Below, piece by piece: positions 24,471 through 33,290 of a stretch of 64,000 nucleotides of DNA. The position numbers were made by a program, and so were the translations under genes. This stretch comes from Leadbetterella sp964563435. GTDB taxonomy: Bacteria; Bacteroidota; Bacteroidia; Cytophagales; Spirosomataceae. The stretch's first letter is position 1. Every line of letters begins with the position of its first letter. A model generated the notes under the pieces. The model did no database searches, had not been told where the DNA came from, and saw only the letters and a program-made list of their open reading frames with translations. The stretch spans positions 1 through 64,000 of the forward strand of contig CAZLXI010000013.1 of the NCBI GenBank assembly GCA_964563435.1, given 5' to 3'.

Positions 24471-24484
24471 ATGACGAAGGTCAT
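24471..24484. promoter_or_regulatory. FNR-like palindrome upstream of hemA
   Basis: ATGAC-GAAG-GTCAT, followed by GTTTTT. The core geometry and the right flank match the site before ccoI at 7957-7970 (GTCATGTTTTT in both). It lies in the 351-bp gap upstream of leftward hemA. Confidence 0.6.
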
Positions 24485-24582
24485 GTTTTTGGGGGAATTT
24501 AAGACTCGCGTAGGAATATAAAGCGCGGGAAATAGGGGAATTAGGATTCTTTCAAGTTAAAAAAATTGTCGGACAGAATGCC

Positions 24583-24671
24583 GATGACGCGGATTTAGCA
24601 GATTTACACCGATTTTTAAGAGAAAATAATCCCGTATTAAGTCTGCATTGATCTGCTAAATCCGCGTCATC
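24583..24671. repeat. Long inverted repeat between the receptor gene and hemA
   Basis: Arms 24583-24603 (GATGACGCGGATTTAGCAGAT) and 24651-24671 are a perfect 21-base inverted repeat around a 47-base loop. It starts 11 bases beyond the receptor stop, so it may terminate that transcript. Confidence 0.8.
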
Positions 24672-24681
24672 TGTGTTCCAT

Positions 24682-27144
24682 TTATCCTTCGTTGCCGCCG
24701 GCCCTTCGCTTCAGGTCGTCATTCGCGCTGCTCCTGCGCAGGCTCCTGACATTCTGGTTACCGAAGCTGTACGTAAAGGTTAAGGCCACCCGGCGGGCAT
24801 TAAAACGATTATTCAGCGACAGGTCCATATTCGAATAGTTGATCCTCGCGGCAAAGAAAGAGGTAAGGAAAACATCGCTGACACTTAATTTCAGCCGGGC
24901 TCTTTTCTCCAGGAACGACTTCTGGATCCCTCCATTCACTGCATACTGGGGCCGGGTCATTTCGATGATCCCGAAAAGCCCCGGCGAATTATACCACATG
25001 CTCAGCTCGCCCGCCCAGTTTTTCTTCAGAGTAAAGGTGTTACCGGTATAGAAATTATAGGCCACCCGGCCGGCACTCAGCGCAGCTCCGCTTACATCAT
25101 TGTCCTTATAATGGTTATAGTAAAGGCTGAAGTTATTCTGCATGCTCCACCATTTGGCCGGATTTACGGGTACCGAAAGGTTCATGGAATAATTATTCAT
25201 CCCCCGGAGGTTCCTGTTAGTCTGGAAAGTGGAACGGGTCTCATCGTTTTGCTCCAGCACCTGGAAGATCATATCACGGGTATCGGAATACGCCAGCGAC
25301 AACGAATACGTGCTCTTCAGCGTGTAGGTCAACTCGTATGAATCCGTAAACTGCGGCTGCAGGAACGGGTTCCCTATTTCATACGTATAAGGGTCCAGGA
25401 AAAACAGGAAGGGGTTCAACTGCTGGTAGTTCGGCCGGTCGATCCGCTTGCTGTACGAGTACCGGATGCTGTTCCGGTCGTTGATGGTCTGGTTTACAAA
25501 CAGGGTAGGAAACAGGTTGAGATAGTTTCTTTTGTTTCTCTCATCAGAGGTAATGGAATGACCGTCTGAAAACGTATGCTCCAGCCTTAATCCGCCCTGA
25601 ACAGCCCATTTTTTCCACTGATAGCCGCTGTTGATATAGAGCGCATTCACCATCTCCGTATATGTAAAATGGTTGGTCTTCCCGATATCATTGACCCATA
25701 TCCCGCCTTCGAAATTCTCAAAAGTGAAGTCATTGTCGGTAGTAACATAGCTGCTCTTGGCCCCGAACTCATACTTCATCTTGTTCTTTGCCGGGATCAC
25801 AAAATCCAGCTTCGCCGAATAAATATCGATATTTGTGGGCTGGTCCATCCGCTGCTGCGTGGTACTGTCGGGCGTATTTGCGATACTGTAAAACGTATTC
25901 AGGAAATTCTGGGCCGCACCGCTTCTGAAACCGCTGTAATCCGCATCAAAAGATAATTCTTTCCCTTCGTTATTAAATTTATGCCGCAGGTTCATGTTCG
26001 CAGAAAAGTTCTGGTTGTCCATCGTTCTGTCGGAGCCCGGCAGCAGGTAGCTCTCCACTATTTCACCGCCCGCTATTTCTTTTATATTGGTTCTGCCATC
26101 ACTTTTCATCGATCCGTTCCACAGGTTATAGTCCCCCTGGATACCCACCGTGGTCTTGTCATTCAGGAAATAATCGGCGCCGGCTCTCACCGAATAAAAC
26201 ATCCCGCCCCCGGCACGTTGGGAGTACTGGTCAAATTCGGAAACCCGGTTCTCGAACGTCGTGGTTCTCAGGATGGTGTTGTCGCTGTAAAAACGGTTTC
26301 TTCCCACATTCGCATTGCCGAAAAGGTTCCATTTTTTATTTCTGTGGTTCAGGGAGAGGTTACTGCTGCCCCGGTAGAGATCCGAAGTCGAGTTGGGCAG
26401 GAGCCCGGTTCCTCCCGATAAGCTCAGCGTACCGTTTGTGCCGTGTGACTTATTCTTTTTCAGGCGGATATTAATAATGCCCGAATTTCCGGCCGCATCG
26501 TATTTGGAAGACGGGTTGGTGATCACCTCTATCGACTGGATCTGGTCGGAAGGCATATTGTTAAGGTACTGGGAAAGCGCTTCCGAAGACATATAATTGA
26601 TCTTCCCGTCGATCATTACCACCACACCCGACTTGTTGCGTATCCGGATCTGGTCGTTCTGACGGTCCACGATCACCCCGGGAACTTTTTCAAGAACCTC
26701 CAGCGCCGTGCTGCCACTGCCGCTTATGCTGTTTTCCACATTCACGACCATCTTATCGATCTGCTGCTCAATAAAGGGTTTCTTGGCCGTCACCTGCACG
26801 GCCTGCAGAACATTCGCCGACTCTTTCAGTACGATCGAACTGAAGGCTACGTTCATATTCTGAGCATTGATCACAAAGGCAGGAGTAAAGAAATCTGCGT
26901 AACCCACAGCCGACACCTTGAGGTAATACTTATTATCCTCCACGTCTTCAATCATAAATTTCCCTTCCAAATCTGCCGCCCCCGCCTTGTAAAGGGAGCT
27001 GTCGGCCGACCGATAGAGAAAAACATTGGCAAATGAAAGGGCCTCGCCTTTCTCATCACTGACAGCACCTGTCACATTCCGGGAGTCTTTACCAAAGGCC
27101 GTCAACGCGCACAGGAGGGCCATGGTGAGTAATAGAGTTTTCAT
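24682..27144 (-). CDS. TonB-receptor-like outer-membrane beta-barrel protein with carboxypeptidase-like N-terminal domain
   Basis: About 820 residues from the ATG at 27144, chosen because MKTLLLTMALLCALTAFGK is a clear signal peptide; the longer frame to 27255 has no such leader. After the signal come a CarboxypepD_reg-like domain (NVTGAVSDEKGEALSFANVF), a plug-like domain (VMIDGKINYMSSEALSQYL, SSKYDAAGNSGIINI) and a long beta-barrel of the OMP_b-brl_3 type. The cargo is unknown. A 10-base inverted repeat overlaps its promoter. It is followed by a long hairpin and hemA. Confidence 0.88.
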   Translation of the reverse strand: MKTLLLTMALLCALTAFGKDSRNVTGAVSDEKGEALSFANVFLYRSADSSLYKAGAADLEGKFMIEDVEDNKYYLKVSAVGYADFFTPAFVINAQNMNVAFSSIVLKESANVLQAVQVTAKKPFIEQQIDKMVVNVENSISGSGSTALEVLEKVPGVIVDRQNDQIRIRNKSGVVVMIDGKINYMSSEALSQYLNNMPSDQIQSIEVITNPSSKYDAAGNSGIINIRLKKNKSHGTNGTLSLSGGTGLLPNSTSDLYRGSSNLSLNHRNKKWNLFGNANVGRNRFYSDNTILRTTTFENRVSEFDQYSQRAGGGMFYSVRAGADYFLNDKTTVGIQGDYNLWNGSMKSDGRTNIKEIAGGEIVESYLLPGSDRTMDNQNFSANMNLRHKFNNEGKELSFDADYSGFRSGAAQNFLNTFYSIANTPDSTTQQRMDQPTNIDIYSAKLDFVIPAKNKMKYEFGAKSSYVTTDNDFTFENFEGGIWVNDIGKTNHFTYTEMVNALYINSGYQWKKWAVQGGLRLEHTFSDGHSITSDERNKRNYLNLFPTLFVNQTINDRNSIRYSYSKRIDRPNYQQLNPFLFFLDPYTYEIGNPFLQPQFTDSYELTYTLKSTYSLSLAYSDTRDMIFQVLEQNDETRSTFQTNRNLRGMNNYSMNLSVPVNPAKWWSMQNNFSLYYNHYKDNDVSGAALSAGRVAYNFYTGNTFTLKKNWAGELSMWYNSPGLFGIIEMTRPQYAVNGGIQKSFLEKRARLKLSVSDVFLTSFFAARINYSNMDLSLNNRFNARRVALTFTYSFGNQNVRSLRRSSANDDLKRRAGGNEG

Positions 27145-27174
27145 TGTTTTAAATAGTAATAGCTTTTTCAATGT

Positions 27175-27219
27175 CAAAATTAGGGTATTGTGTAATACAA
27201 GGTAGTTTATATTACACAA
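27175..27219 (-). promoter_or_regulatory. Promoter with an overlapping inverted-repeat operator for the outer-membrane receptor gene
   Basis: On the minus strand TAATTTTG (bases 27175-27182) fits the -7 element, 30 bases before the ATG. Directly upstream, TTGTGTAATA (27188-27197) and TATTACACAA (27210-27219) form a perfect 10-base inverted repeat with a 12-base spacer, covering the -33 zone. The form suits a GntR/YtrA- or TetR-like dimer; no such regulator gene lies nearby. Confidence 0.55.
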
Positions 27220-27363
27220 ACGGCTGTGCGAACAGGTTAAGCGGTCACTCCACAAAGAAGATGCCGGAAATGCAGGGCAGGTTGCATCCGGTCAGGGAAA
27301 TTTTCTGTAAAGCCGGTAAGGAATATTTGAAGGTATCTAAAAATGTTAGTGCCTACGGCTCGG

Positions 27364-27531
27364 GAAGATGTTTAAGAAATACATAAAATGCAAGGCGTTG
27401 AGGATGAGGACGAAGGAGCGTAGCACAAGCCCCGAACCTAATTCCACGGGGTAGAGACGCAAAATTTTGCGTCTCTACTGAGACCGAATTCCGAAACAAC
27501 GCAGCAGTTTGTGTATTTCTTAAACATCTTC
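27364..27531 (-). repeat. Large hairpin repeat, copy B
   Basis: A 168-bp element in reverse orientation to copy A. Outer arms 27364-27383 and 27512-27531 are a perfect 20-base inverted repeat (GAAGATGTTTAAGAAATACA). Bases 27530-27532 are the stop codon of the leftward hydroxylase gene, so the arm starts in that stop. Inside is the same core as the other copies, and a perfect 28-base palindrome at 27451-27478 (GTAGAGACGCAAAA and complement). Together with the receptor promoter it fills the 385-bp gap 27145-27529. Confidence 0.85.
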
Positions 27532-28369
27532 ACTTTTTGTAAGGGCTGAACGGAGCTTTCAGCATGGGAACAATGTGCTCATTCTCTTTCGGATCCATAC
27601 AGGTATCTACGCCATAAACCAGCTTATCTCTTTCCAGGTAACGGAAGGTACCGAAAAGCCTGTCCCAAACCGAAAATATATTGCCGTAATTCGAATCGGT
27701 ATACGGCACTACGTAGTGGTGGTGGGTATGATGCATGTCAGGGGTAACGATCAGCCAGCTCAGGGCCTTGTCCAGTTTTACGGGCATGCGGATATTGGCA
27801 TGATTGAACTGGGAGAGCGCCACGGAAAGCGACTGGTACATAAATACCAGCCACATGGGCGCACCGGCGAGCACCACGGCAATGACCGTAAAGATCAGCC
27901 GGAATAAGCTTTCTCCCGGATGGTGCCGGTTAGCCGAAGTGGTATCCAAATGCCGGTCACTGTGATGAACCAGGTGAAACATCCACATCCACTTTACCTG
28001 GTGTTGCAACCAGTGAATGAACCATGCACTGATCAGGTCCAGGAGCAGCAATCCAACCAGGGCATAAAGCCACAAAGGCATTTCGGGCAGCCAGGCCAGG
28101 ATTCCGAAGTGGTTGGCCACGGCCCAGTCGCTCGATTTCACCAGCATAAACGCCAGTGGAAAGTTCACAATGACCGTGGTGAGGGTAAAGAATATATTTA
28201 ACCCGGCATGTCTGACTTTTTGATACCGGTGTTGGAACAGCGGCACAATGTATTCTATCATCCAGAAAAGCCCGATCCCGCCCACCAGGATAATGGAACG
28301 GTGCAGCGTAGGAATTGAAGCAAAATAATCTTTCAGCGCTTCCATATTATAATTCAATATATCCTCCAA
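27530..28369 (-). CDS. Fatty-acid hydroxylase / sterol desaturase-family membrane protein
   Basis: A 279-residue integral membrane di-iron enzyme with the family's histidine clusters: H119-x3-H123 (HWLQH), H132-x2-HH136 (HLVHH) and HHTHHH at 213-218. There are four or five membrane helices. It would hydroxylate or desaturate a lipid using O2; Bacteroidota members may act on fatty acyl chains or carotenoids, and the sequence does not decide. It is divergent from namZ, and its 3' end runs into repeat copy B. Confidence 0.88.
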   Translation of the reverse strand: MEDILNYNMEALKDYFASIPTLHRSIILVGGIGLFWMIEYIVPLFQHRYQKVRHAGLNIFFTLTTVIVNFPLAFMLVKSSDWAVANHFGILAWLPEMPLWLYALVGLLLLDLISAWFIHWLQHQVKWMWMFHLVHHSDRHLDTTSANRHHPGESLFRLIFTVIAVVLAGAPMWLVFMYQSLSVALSQFNHANIRMPVKLDKALSWLIVTPDMHHTHHHYVVPYTDSNYGNIFSVWDRLFGTFRYLERDKLVYGVDTCMDPKENEHIVPMLKAPFSPYKK

Positions 28370-28467
28370 AAATAAAAACTATTCCCGGGAAAAGACAATT
28401 TCCGGCCTTACAATTTTTATTTAATTATTCCGTACTTTTATACCTTGTATCATAAAACCTGTTTCTC

Positions 28468-29673
28468 ATGTCCTTCAAAAACCTCTTGTCGCTTGTTTTT
28501 CTGCCGCTTTTTCTGGCGATCACCGCCTGCTCACATGCCCAAACTTCCGGCATCCTGACCGGAGCCGATCAGACAGACAAATACCTTCCCCTGCTGGAAG
28601 GAAAAAGAATAGGTGTACTGGCCAACCCCACCACCATCATCGGTAGCAGGCACCTGGTCGACAGTCTTTTGTCGCGGGGAGTGAACATCATCAAGGCTTT
28701 CGGCCCGGAGCACGGCTTCCGCGGTAATGCCAGCGCAGGCATCAAAGTAGGAGATGAGACCGACGAAGCTACAGGCATAAAGATCGTTTCTCTGTATGGC
28801 AAAAAAAGAAAGCCCGCCCCCGAAGACCTGGCCGATCTCGACCTGATGATCTTTGACGTGCAGGATGTGGGATGCCGCTTTTATACCTATATCAATGTGC
28901 TTCGCGATGTAATGGAGGCCTGTGCCGAAAACCACAAACCATTGCTTATTCTCGACCGGCCCAACCCTAACGGTTACCTGGTAGACGGACCCATCCTTGA
29001 CATGCGCCTCAAATCAGGCATAGGGCAGTTTCCTATTCCCATGACCCACGGAATGACCATAGGCGAGTTTGCCCAAATGATCAACGGAGAGGGGTGGCTC
29101 CCCGGCGGACTGAAAGCCGATATCACGGTCATCCCCGTGGCCAATTACAATCATGACATGGAGTATGTGCTTCCGGTGAAGCCCTCTCCCAACCTGAATA
29201 CGCAGCAGAGCATATTGCTCTACCCCGCCACCTGTCTTTTTGAGGGAACTATTCTTAGCGAGGGGCGAGGCACGATGATGCCCTTTGCGGTAACAGGAGC
29301 GCCGCTTTTGAAAGGAAAATACGATTTCAGCTTTACGCCCAAAAGTATAAAAGGTATGGCCGAAACCCCCTTACATCAGGACCAGGTATGCTACGGCATG
29401 GATTTCAGAACAGTAGATGTAAGCGAGTTCAGAAAAACCAGGAGAATACCCATAGAGTGGATGATAGAGTTGTATAATGCCTATCCTGTAAAGGAAAAGT
29501 TTTTTGATCAAAGCCAGAGTAAACAGATCGGCAATATCAACTACCTGGCCGGGGTCTATGAATTCCGGAAGCAGATCGAGTCCGGAGCCTCCGCAGAAGA
29601 GATCCGCGCCTCCTGGGAGCCGGGCCTCAGCCAATATAAAGAAATGCGTAAGAAGTATTTGATTTACGAATAA
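28468..29673 (+). CDS. namZ: Exo-beta-N-acetylmuramidase NamZ (DUF1343, GH171), lipoprotein
   Basis: A 401-residue protein with a lipoprotein signal (LAITAC, lipid-modified C21), so it acts in the periplasm or on the outer membrane. The DUF1343 body carries GVLANPTT, FGPEHGFRG, IFDVQDVGCRFYTY, LDRPNPNG and FEGTILSEGRGT, the hallmarks of NamZ/YbbC. NamZ removes terminal MurNAc from peptidoglycan fragments for cell-wall recycling. It is transcribed rightward from the gap shared with the hydroxylase gene. Confidence 0.92.
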   Translation: MSFKNLLSLVFLPLFLAITACSHAQTSGILTGADQTDKYLPLLEGKRIGVLANPTTIIGSRHLVDSLLSRGVNIIKAFGPEHGFRGNASAGIKVGDETDEATGIKIVSLYGKKRKPAPEDLADLDLMIFDVQDVGCRFYTYINVLRDVMEACAENHKPLLILDRPNPNGYLVDGPILDMRLKSGIGQFPIPMTHGMTIGEFAQMINGEGWLPGGLKADITVIPVANYNHDMEYVLPVKPSPNLNTQQSILLYPATCLFEGTILSEGRGTMMPFAVTGAPLLKGKYDFSFTPKSIKGMAETPLHQDQVCYGMDFRTVDVSEFRKTRRIPIEWMIELYNAYPVKEKFFDQSQSKQIGNINYLAGVYEFRKQIESGASAEEIRASWEPGLSQYKEMRKKYLIYE

Positions 29674-29729
29674 GAAACTTTTCGACCCGGTCAACCGTTA
29701 TATTTTAGCAATAAAGCTTTTTGAAAAAA

Positions 29730-30056
29730 ATGGTTACCGTATCAGATATCGCAAGAGATAAAATCGTAGAGCTACGCAGTAAAGAAGGGAAAAACGACGC
29801 GCACGGCATACGCGTGGCCGTAGAAGGCGGAGGATGCTCCGGCCTGATGTATAACCTGGCTTTTGATGCCGAACAGCAGCCCAGCGATCACGTTTTTGAG
29901 GACAAAGGGGTGAAAGTATTCGTCGATAAAAAAAGCCTGCTTTACCTGCTGGGAACAGAACTGGACTTCAGTGACGGGCTGAACGGCAAGGGATTCCACT
30001 TTAAGAATCCTAACGCTACCCGCACCTGCGGCTGCGGCGAAAGCTTCTCGGTTTAA
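29730..30056 (+). CDS. A-type Fe-S carrier (IscA/SufA/ErpA family)
   Basis: A 108-residue HesB-like protein with the three conserved cysteines: C36 (GGGCSGLMY) and C100/C102 (RTCGCGESF). It carries and delivers Fe-S clusters to target proteins. ATG 29730 is chosen over TTG 29721, which only adds three residues. It ends one base before the convergent OmpA-type gene. It is not in an isc or suf cluster here. Confidence 0.93.
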   Translation: MVTVSDIARDKIVELRSKEGKNDAHGIRVAVEGGGCSGLMYNLAFDAEQQPSDHVFEDKGVKVFVDKKSLLYLLGTELDFSDGLNGKGFHFKNPNATRTCGCGESFSV

Positions 30057-31652
30057 TTACTTCCTCAGAATAACAAATTCTACCCGCCGGTTTCGGGCCT
30101 GGCCCTCCGTGGTTTCATTGGAAGCCACCGGCTTGCTCTCCCCGAAACCGGTACTTTTTACCCGGTCGGGAGAAACTCCCTTCGAAAGGAAATAATTTTT
30201 TACGGCGTCGGCCCGCTGCTGCGAAAGCCGCATGTTGGCGGCATCCGAGCCCACGTTGTCAGTATGGCCCTGTACCTCAATGGCCATATTCGGGTTTTTG
30301 TTCAGCAGGCCTATCATCCGGTCCAGCTCCAGGAAAGACTCCTTCTCCAGCGTAGCCTGGGCAAACTCAAAGAAGACATTATACAGGGTAACGGCAGTAC
30401 CGGCCCGGATAGGCGCCGCTTCCAGGTTCTGCCCCGTGATCTCTTTATATTCTCCCGGTGCGGTCAGATCTATGCTTCTCGAAACACCCAGCGAATTTTC
30501 CAGCTCCGGCCGGATCGCATAACGCTTTCCGTAAGGCAGCACTATTTTGTACTCGCCCGTCTGGGGGTCTGAAGTGGCTACCCCCATCTCCTCTCCGTCT
30601 TCCATGTCTTCATAGATGATCCGGGCCCCTATGGGTTTACCGGTGGAAATGTCCGTAACCTTCCCGCTGATGATTGCCACCCGCACCGGCAAAACAGGCT
30701 CCACCTTCTCCTGAGACTCATCGGTCACTACGGTGGCCTGCAGCGTGGCTTCGTCCGGAGCTTTTGCAGGGCCGATATCCTCCAGCTTTACCCGGAAAAT
30801 ATCGTACAACCCCAAAGAATTATGCTTACTGGTAAAATAGGCATACTCGCCGGAAGCCTCCATCGTATAATACATCTCATCCTTTTCTGAATTCACGTTC
30901 GGTCCCAGGTTCACCGGCTTGGTCCAGGCAAACCACCCTTTTCCTCTCCTTTTCGACATCCATATATCATAGCCGCCCGCGCCGCCTTTGCGGTTAGAGG
31001 CAAAATACAGGGTCGAATTATCGGGCGACAGGTAGGGGCTTCGCTCTGAAAAGTCCGTATTGATATCTTTCCCGATGCTCTTCGGCTCAGTCCAGTTTCC
31101 CTGGCGGTCCATTAGAGTAATATAGATATCATCCTCCTCGCCGTTCTTCTTCTCACTGAAGGCCAGCAGAATCACCTTCCCGTTATTACTCATGCAGGCC
31201 GAAAGGAATTTCCCCCGAACCATCCGGTTCAGGCCCGGAATATTCACTGCTTCCGGCGACTGCCATATATTTCCTTTTTTCCGGATCAGGGAAATCCCCG
31301 TCTTATCGGGATTCAGCACGCCTTTCTGGTATTCTCCCCGGATCAGCGCCGTGCTTCCGTCGGCCGACAGGTCAAAAAGATCGTTGTAACGATCCCGGTT
31401 CAGTTGACGCGGCATCTTTTTGGCCATTCCCCAACGGCCATCGGCCGACTTTTCCGCGTACCAGATATCATTGGAATTATCTTTTCCTTTGGTATTGGAA
31501 GGGTGCCCCGCCCGTACAAAATACAGGATCTTACCATCTGTGCTCATCAACGGATGCAACTCATTATATTCGGAATTGATCGCCGAACCCAGGGGCTCCG
31601 CTTTCTGGGCGAAAACCGTGAGCGGAATAAGAAGGAATAAAATGAATTTCAT
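30057..31652 (-). CDS. OmpA-family protein with PD40 repeats and carboxypeptidase-like domain
   Basis: 531 residues from the ATG at 31652, chosen for the signal peptide MKFILFLLIPLTVFAQ. PD40/WD40-like beta-propeller repeats span about 30-290 (RSPYLSPDNSTLYFASNRKGG). A CarboxypepD_reg-like segment follows at about 330-400 (ISGKVTDISTGKPIGARI), then a C-terminal OmpA peptidoglycan-binding domain (IEVQGHTDNVGSDAANMRLSQQRA). The same order occurs in the type IX secretion lipoprotein PorE, but the TPR part and lipobox of PorE are absent, so I call it only PorE-like. It lies downstream of hemE on the same strand. Confidence 0.87.
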   Translation of the reverse strand: MKFILFLLIPLTVFAQKAEPLGSAINSEYNELHPLMSTDGKILYFVRAGHPSNTKGKDNSNDIWYAEKSADGRWGMAKKMPRQLNRDRYNDLFDLSADGSTALIRGEYQKGVLNPDKTGISLIRKKGNIWQSPEAVNIPGLNRMVRGKFLSACMSNNGKVILLAFSEKKNGEEDDIYITLMDRQGNWTEPKSIGKDINTDFSERSPYLSPDNSTLYFASNRKGGAGGYDIWMSKRRGKGWFAWTKPVNLGPNVNSEKDEMYYTMEASGEYAYFTSKHNSLGLYDIFRVKLEDIGPAKAPDEATLQATVVTDESQEKVEPVLPVRVAIISGKVTDISTGKPIGARIIYEDMEDGEEMGVATSDPQTGEYKIVLPYGKRYAIRPELENSLGVSRSIDLTAPGEYKEITGQNLEAAPIRAGTAVTLYNVFFEFAQATLEKESFLELDRMIGLLNKNPNMAIEVQGHTDNVGSDAANMRLSQQRADAVKNYFLSKGVSPDRVKSTGFGESKPVASNETTEGQARNRRVEFVILRK

Positions 31653-31798
31653 TTGTATAAAATAGTTCTGAGTTCCGAGTAGTGAGTAGTGAGTGTCTGG
31701 TATATAATTCCGGCTTTCATTCATCAATAGTTGGCGAAATACCTTCAACTGACCCTATTCATACTATCGAAACGGTAACCGCTTCAAAAAATTATACC

Positions 31799-32818
31799 TC
31801 AACACGACTTCACGGTATCAATAAAGCATTTTACCTTCTCAGAATCCGTATCCGGGTAAACCCCATGCCCCAGGTTGGCGATATAACGGTCTTTCCCGAA
31901 GGTCATCACCATGTCCCGGGTTTGCTTTTCGATATCCGCAAAAGAGCTGTACAGAACGCAGGGATCCATATTCCCCTGCAGCGTCTTTTCGGAGATCAGC
32001 TCTCTCGACTCACGGATATCCATGTTCCAGTCCAGTCCCACCACATCGCAGGAAAGCAGGCCCAGTTCCTTCCGGGCAAAAAAAGCACCTTTCGCAAATA
32101 AGGTCAGCGGAACATCCGGGAAAGCGTCCGCGATCTTTGACAGATAAGGGATAGAAAATTCGGAATACTGAGCCGGAGAAAGAACGCCCGCCCAGGAATC
32201 AAAGATCTGAACCAGGTCAGCGCCGTGGCTCACCTTGAGCTTCAGGTAAGTAATGGTCACCTCGGTGATCTTCGCCAGCAGGGCATGCGCAAATTCAGGC
32301 TCACTGTAGAGCATCCGTTTGGCTTTTGAAAACGTTTTGGACCCCTGCCCTTCGATCATATAGCAGAACAGGGTGAACGGCGCTCCGGCAAAACCGATCA
32401 GCGGCACCCGGCCGTTCAGGGCCTTCTTTACAATATCCAGCGATTCAAAAACATAGGAAAGCCGGTCCTCGATATCTGCCGTGTTAAGTTGCTCAATATC
32501 TTCCGGGCTTTTGATCGTTCTCGGGAAAAACGGCCCCTTCGCCTCCACCATCTCATAAGGCAGGCCCATTGCTTCCGGCACCACCAGGATATCCGAAAAG
32601 ATAATGGCTGCATCTACTCCCAGGATATCCACCGGCTGCAAAGTGACCTCCGCCGCCAGCTCCGGAGTGGTTGCCAGCTTAATGAAACTTCCGGCTTTCG
32701 CCCTCACTGCACGATATTCAGGCAAAATTCTGCCCGCCTGACGCATGACCCATACCGGTACACGCTCTGTCTTTTCTCCTTTCGCTGCCCGGATGAGCAG
32801 GTCGTTTTTTATATTCAT
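31799..32818 (-). CDS. hemE: Uroporphyrinogen decarboxylase
   Basis: A 339-residue cytosolic enzyme converting uroporphyrinogen III to coproporphyrinogen III. Family motifs: PVWVMRQAGRILPEYR near the N-terminus, ILVVPEAMGL, GFAGAPFTLFCYMIEG, QIFDSWAGVLSP and NLGHGVYPDTD. ATG 32818 gives the usual start (MNIKNDLLIRAAKGE); the longer frame to 32932 reads through repeat copy C. A -7-like TATTTTTG lies four bases upstream of the ATG, so the mRNA is probably leaderless. Confidence 0.96.
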   Translation of the reverse strand: MNIKNDLLIRAAKGEKTERVPVWVMRQAGRILPEYRAVRAKAGSFIKLATTPELAAEVTLQPVDILGVDAAIIFSDILVVPEAMGLPYEMVEAKGPFFPRTIKSPEDIEQLNTADIEDRLSYVFESLDIVKKALNGRVPLIGFAGAPFTLFCYMIEGQGSKTFSKAKRMLYSEPEFAHALLAKITEVTITYLKLKVSHGADLVQIFDSWAGVLSPAQYSEFSIPYLSKIADAFPDVPLTLFAKGAFFARKELGLLSCDVVGLDWNMDIRESRELISEKTLQGNMDPCVLYSSFADIEKQTRDMVMTFGKDRYIANLGHGVYPDTDSEKVKCFIDTVKSC

Positions 32819-32822
32819 CCCG

Positions 32823-32830
32823 CAAAAATA
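32823..32830 (-). promoter_or_regulatory. -7 element of hemE, near-leaderless
   Basis: TATTTTTG on the minus strand, ending four bases before the hemE ATG. The place of the -33 element, 20 bases upstream, reads TTT and falls inside the left arm of repeat copy C. So the repeat may contribute part of the promoter. Confidence 0.5.
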
Positions 32831-32838
32831 CAAAAAGT

Positions 32839-32983
32839 TTAGTTGCTTAAAAAACGCGCAAACTGCCGCGTTGTTTCGGAATTCGGTCTCGGTCACATAC
32901 TTATTAGTATGCTCCCTCGTCCTCATCCTCAACGCCTTGCATTTTGCGTATTTTATAAGCCCCCCTGGGCCATAAGCAACTAA
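32839..32983 (+). repeat. Large hairpin repeat, copy C
   Basis: A 145-bp copy between divergent hemE and the aldo-keto-type gene. Outer arms TTAGTTGCTTA (32839-32849) and TAAGCAACTAA (32973-32983) pair perfectly. An inner, less perfect arm follows, with the right side interrupted by about 15 bases (CCCCCCTGGGCCA). The apex is CATACT-TATT-AGTATG, as in copy D but unlike A and B. The rest of this 472-bp gap (32984-33290) is AT-rich and ends in a terminator-like hairpin. Confidence 0.8.
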
Positions 32984-33232
32984 CTCTATTTAAACACTTT
33001 CCTTTTGTTATGCTTTGTGAATTTTTACAGAAAGTATATAACTATTTCAGCAAATCTGTAAATTTATTACTCTATCATTTTGATAGGATAAATAGATTAG
33101 CCAATTTTGAACCGTGAAAGAACAGGATCGTTCCTCATCATTAAACCTTTTTAATTGAAAATTACGGGAAGAGATTCTCAATGATATTATTGCAATTTTA
33201 TTCGATGGACTAAAACTTTAATTGGTAGAAAG

Positions 33233-33264
33233 ACGTCACGGCTGCGATTCGTGGCGTTTTTTTT
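33233..33264 (+). terminator. Terminator-like hairpin in the leader of the aldo-keto-type gene
   Basis: ACGTCACG, 9-base loop, CGTGGCGT, then eight T. It is a rightward intrinsic terminator ending 27 bases before the ATG at 33291, with no gene upstream on that strand. It therefore ends either a short leader RNA (attenuation) or a small RNA. Confidence 0.65.
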
Positions 33265-33290
33265 ATAATTTTAAACCAAATTTTAAAACG

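Noticed and set aside
27171..27386. 71-codon plus-strand frame
   Set aside because: It runs through the receptor promoter, operator repeat and into hairpin copy B, so it is almost surely non-coding.
30057..31652. Naming the OmpA/PD40 protein porE
   Set aside because: The lipobox and TPR part of PorE are not seen; the domain order alone is shared by many Bacteroidota proteins.
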